64,000 bases of DNA from Flavobacteriales bacterium (GTDB taxonomy: Bacteria; Bacteroidota; Bacteroidia; Flavobacteriales_F; PHOS-HE28). The notes under the pieces are model-generated. The model saw nothing but the letters and a program-made list of their open reading frames with translations, searched no databases and had not been told where the DNA came from. The translations under genes were made by a program, and so were the position numbers. Numbering within the stretch: position 1 is the stretch's first letter; each line of letters opens with the position of its first letter. The stretch lies in NCBI GenBank assembly GCA_016717225.1, contig JADKGB010000016.1, positions 1-64,000 on the forward strand. Direction: 5' to 3'. This document shows, in pieces, positions 63,040-64,000 of this stretch.

Positions 63040-63191
63040 TCGGTTTGTATAGTGGCCGTTCTAATGCATTGGACCAGCCCTTGAGCCTTTTCGTTGACCG
63101 CCAAGAACCCCTTGTCGGAAGTTTTGCGTTCTACAAGCATCCGTCTTACATTGGCTGCGTCTAAGTCACATAACGAACCATTCCGAAGCAC

Positions 63192-63962
63192 ATGGCACTT
63201 TCATTTACCCGCACGGTCGCCGCATCGGCACTTTCGATCTTCGCCGTTTCCACCTTCGCCCAAGGCAATGTGGATATCGGTCTCTTTCACAACGAGGGAA
63301 TGCTCGAAGTGAAAGTTCGCCCAACAGCGGAATTTGATGGTGTTTTCAGCAGTGCTGTTTTCACCCTTCGCTGGGATCGCAACACGGACGTAAGCTTGGG
63401 TGATGCGGTCGTTCCTGAAGGCACGCCGATCAACTCCCGCAAGAGCGGCCAACTGCGTGAGGAAGGTGTGTTCAAGTACCTTGTTTTCGCAGGTTTCGGC
63501 TTTGATGCTCTGGCTTCCACTGGCGCAAGCTGGGAAGCTGGCCATGAATACACCATTCTGCAGATCCCGGTTACTGGTTCCGGTGCGGTTGAACTGGTGA
63601 ATGATGAATGGACCGGTATCCTCACGAACAATGCTGATTACTTTGTTTCACTTGGCGGTCATGACAAGACGGGTGTGATCTACAAGAGCCTGGCGACCAC
63701 GACGGACCTGGAAGGCACCGTTACCATCAAGCCGAATCCGAACGAAGGTCTCTTCCAATTCTCCTTCATCAGTGATGAGGCGATCGATATTCGTGTTGAA
63801 GTGTTGAACACATTGGGCCAGACCACCTTCTCGGAAAACCTGAAAAATTTCGTGGGCAGCTACGTGAAGGAAATGGACCTTACCTCCATGAGCGAGGGCA
63901 TCTACTACCTGAAGCTTACCCGTGGCGACAAGACGAGCGTTCACAAGATCGCCTACCGCTGA
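63192..63962 (+). CDS. Secreted protein with type A T9SS sorting domain
   Basis: A 256-residue protein: a signal peptide (MALSFTRTVAASALSIFAVS then TFAQ), and a central beta-rich region (about 25-175) with FSSAVFTLRWDRNTDVSLGD and VFKYLVFAGFGFDALASTG. That region resembles cohesin/cellulosome-like beta-sandwich domains only loosely and is left unnamed. The last 75 residues form the T9SS type A domain: TVTIKPNPNEGLFQFSF, EVLNTLGQTTFSE, MSEGIYYLKLTRG and a final VHKIAYR. It is exported to the cell surface. A short hairpin ACTTC-TTTT-GAAGT follows the stop at the window end. Its function is unknown. Confidence 0.88.
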   Translation: MALSFTRTVAASALSIFAVSTFAQGNVDIGLFHNEGMLEVKVRPTAEFDGVFSSAVFTLRWDRNTDVSLGDAVVPEGTPINSRKSGQLREEGVFKYLVFAGFGFDALASTGASWEAGHEYTILQIPVTGSGAVELVNDEWTGILTNNADYFVSLGGHDKTGVIYKSLATTTDLEGTVTIKPNPNEGLFQFSFISDEAIDIRVEVLNTLGQTTFSENLKNFVGSYVKEMDLTSMSEGIYYLKLTRGDKTSVHKIAYR

Positions 63963-64000
63963 TCAACTTCTTTTGAAGTGTTGAAAGGGATCCGAAGGGT

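Noticed and set aside
19457..64000. tRNA or rRNA genes
   Set aside because: I looked for the T-loop GGTTC pattern and cloverleaf arms in the larger gaps on both strands and found none; a covariance-model search would be decisive.

Overview
The window looks like chromosomal DNA of a Bacteroidota bacterium, most likely an uncultured Flavobacteriales-type lineage of moderate GC content. The clues are type IX secretion (T9SS) C-terminal sorting domains, two gliding-motility-type adhesin loci with PorP/SprF partners, a menaquinone operon, and a Bacteroidetes-style extended L13 N-terminus.

Layout. 1-2571 (minus): rplM-rpsI-rpsB-tsf, with tsf cut by the window edge. 2830-19393 (minus): first surface locus, a giant repeat adhesin of about 4,450 residues (split by one single-base frameshift), then a PorP/SprF protein and a PorE-like TPR/propeller/OmpA protein. 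19701-31544 (minus): three large secreted proteins sharing a C-terminal module of about 230 residues with a duplicated dockerin-like NDRDPIL motif. They are a YVTN-propeller/di-haem protein broken by many frameshifts, a metzincin protease with FN3 and LamG domains, and a BNR-propeller/PKD protein; kbl lies among them. 31653-34177: gatC, plsC and trpS, with two intergenic inverted-repeat elements. 34191-37701 (minus): a T9SS-sorted protein and a broken metalloprotease gene whose middle is a strange C-rich tract. 37996-45121 (minus): second surface locus, a 16-PKD adhesin with a gliding-type C-terminus, a PorE-like protein without OmpA, and another PorP/SprF. 45308-46786 (plus): a flavin oxidoreductase lacking the redox disulfide. 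46822-50500 (minus): a tight operon of two MbnP-like and two MauG/MbnH-like di-haem lipoproteins. 50678-54512 (plus): a RecB/AddA-type helicase-nuclease, elaA and a small zinc-ribbon protein. 54907-62135 (minus): men operon menI-menF-menD-menB-menA-menC-menE. 62204-63962 (plus): an OmpR-type response regulator and a T9SS-sorted protein.

How the genes fit together. In both surface loci the adhesin carries a gliding-motility-type C-terminus. By the known SprB/SprF logic, the adjacent PorP/SprF protein should be its dedicated T9SS partner, with the PorE-like protein linking the machinery to the cell wall. The MbnP/MbnH-type operon is the best candidate for an unusual system: MbnH-type di-haem enzymes oxidise a tryptophan of MbnP to kynurenine to build a copper site, and here two substrates and two enzymes occur as four predicted lipoproteins in one transcript.

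Caveat. Single-base indels, several in homopolymers, interrupt at least four genes: the giant adhesin, the cytochrome-propeller gene, the metalloprotease and menC. Unpolished long-read assembly is therefore a serious alternative to real pseudogenes.
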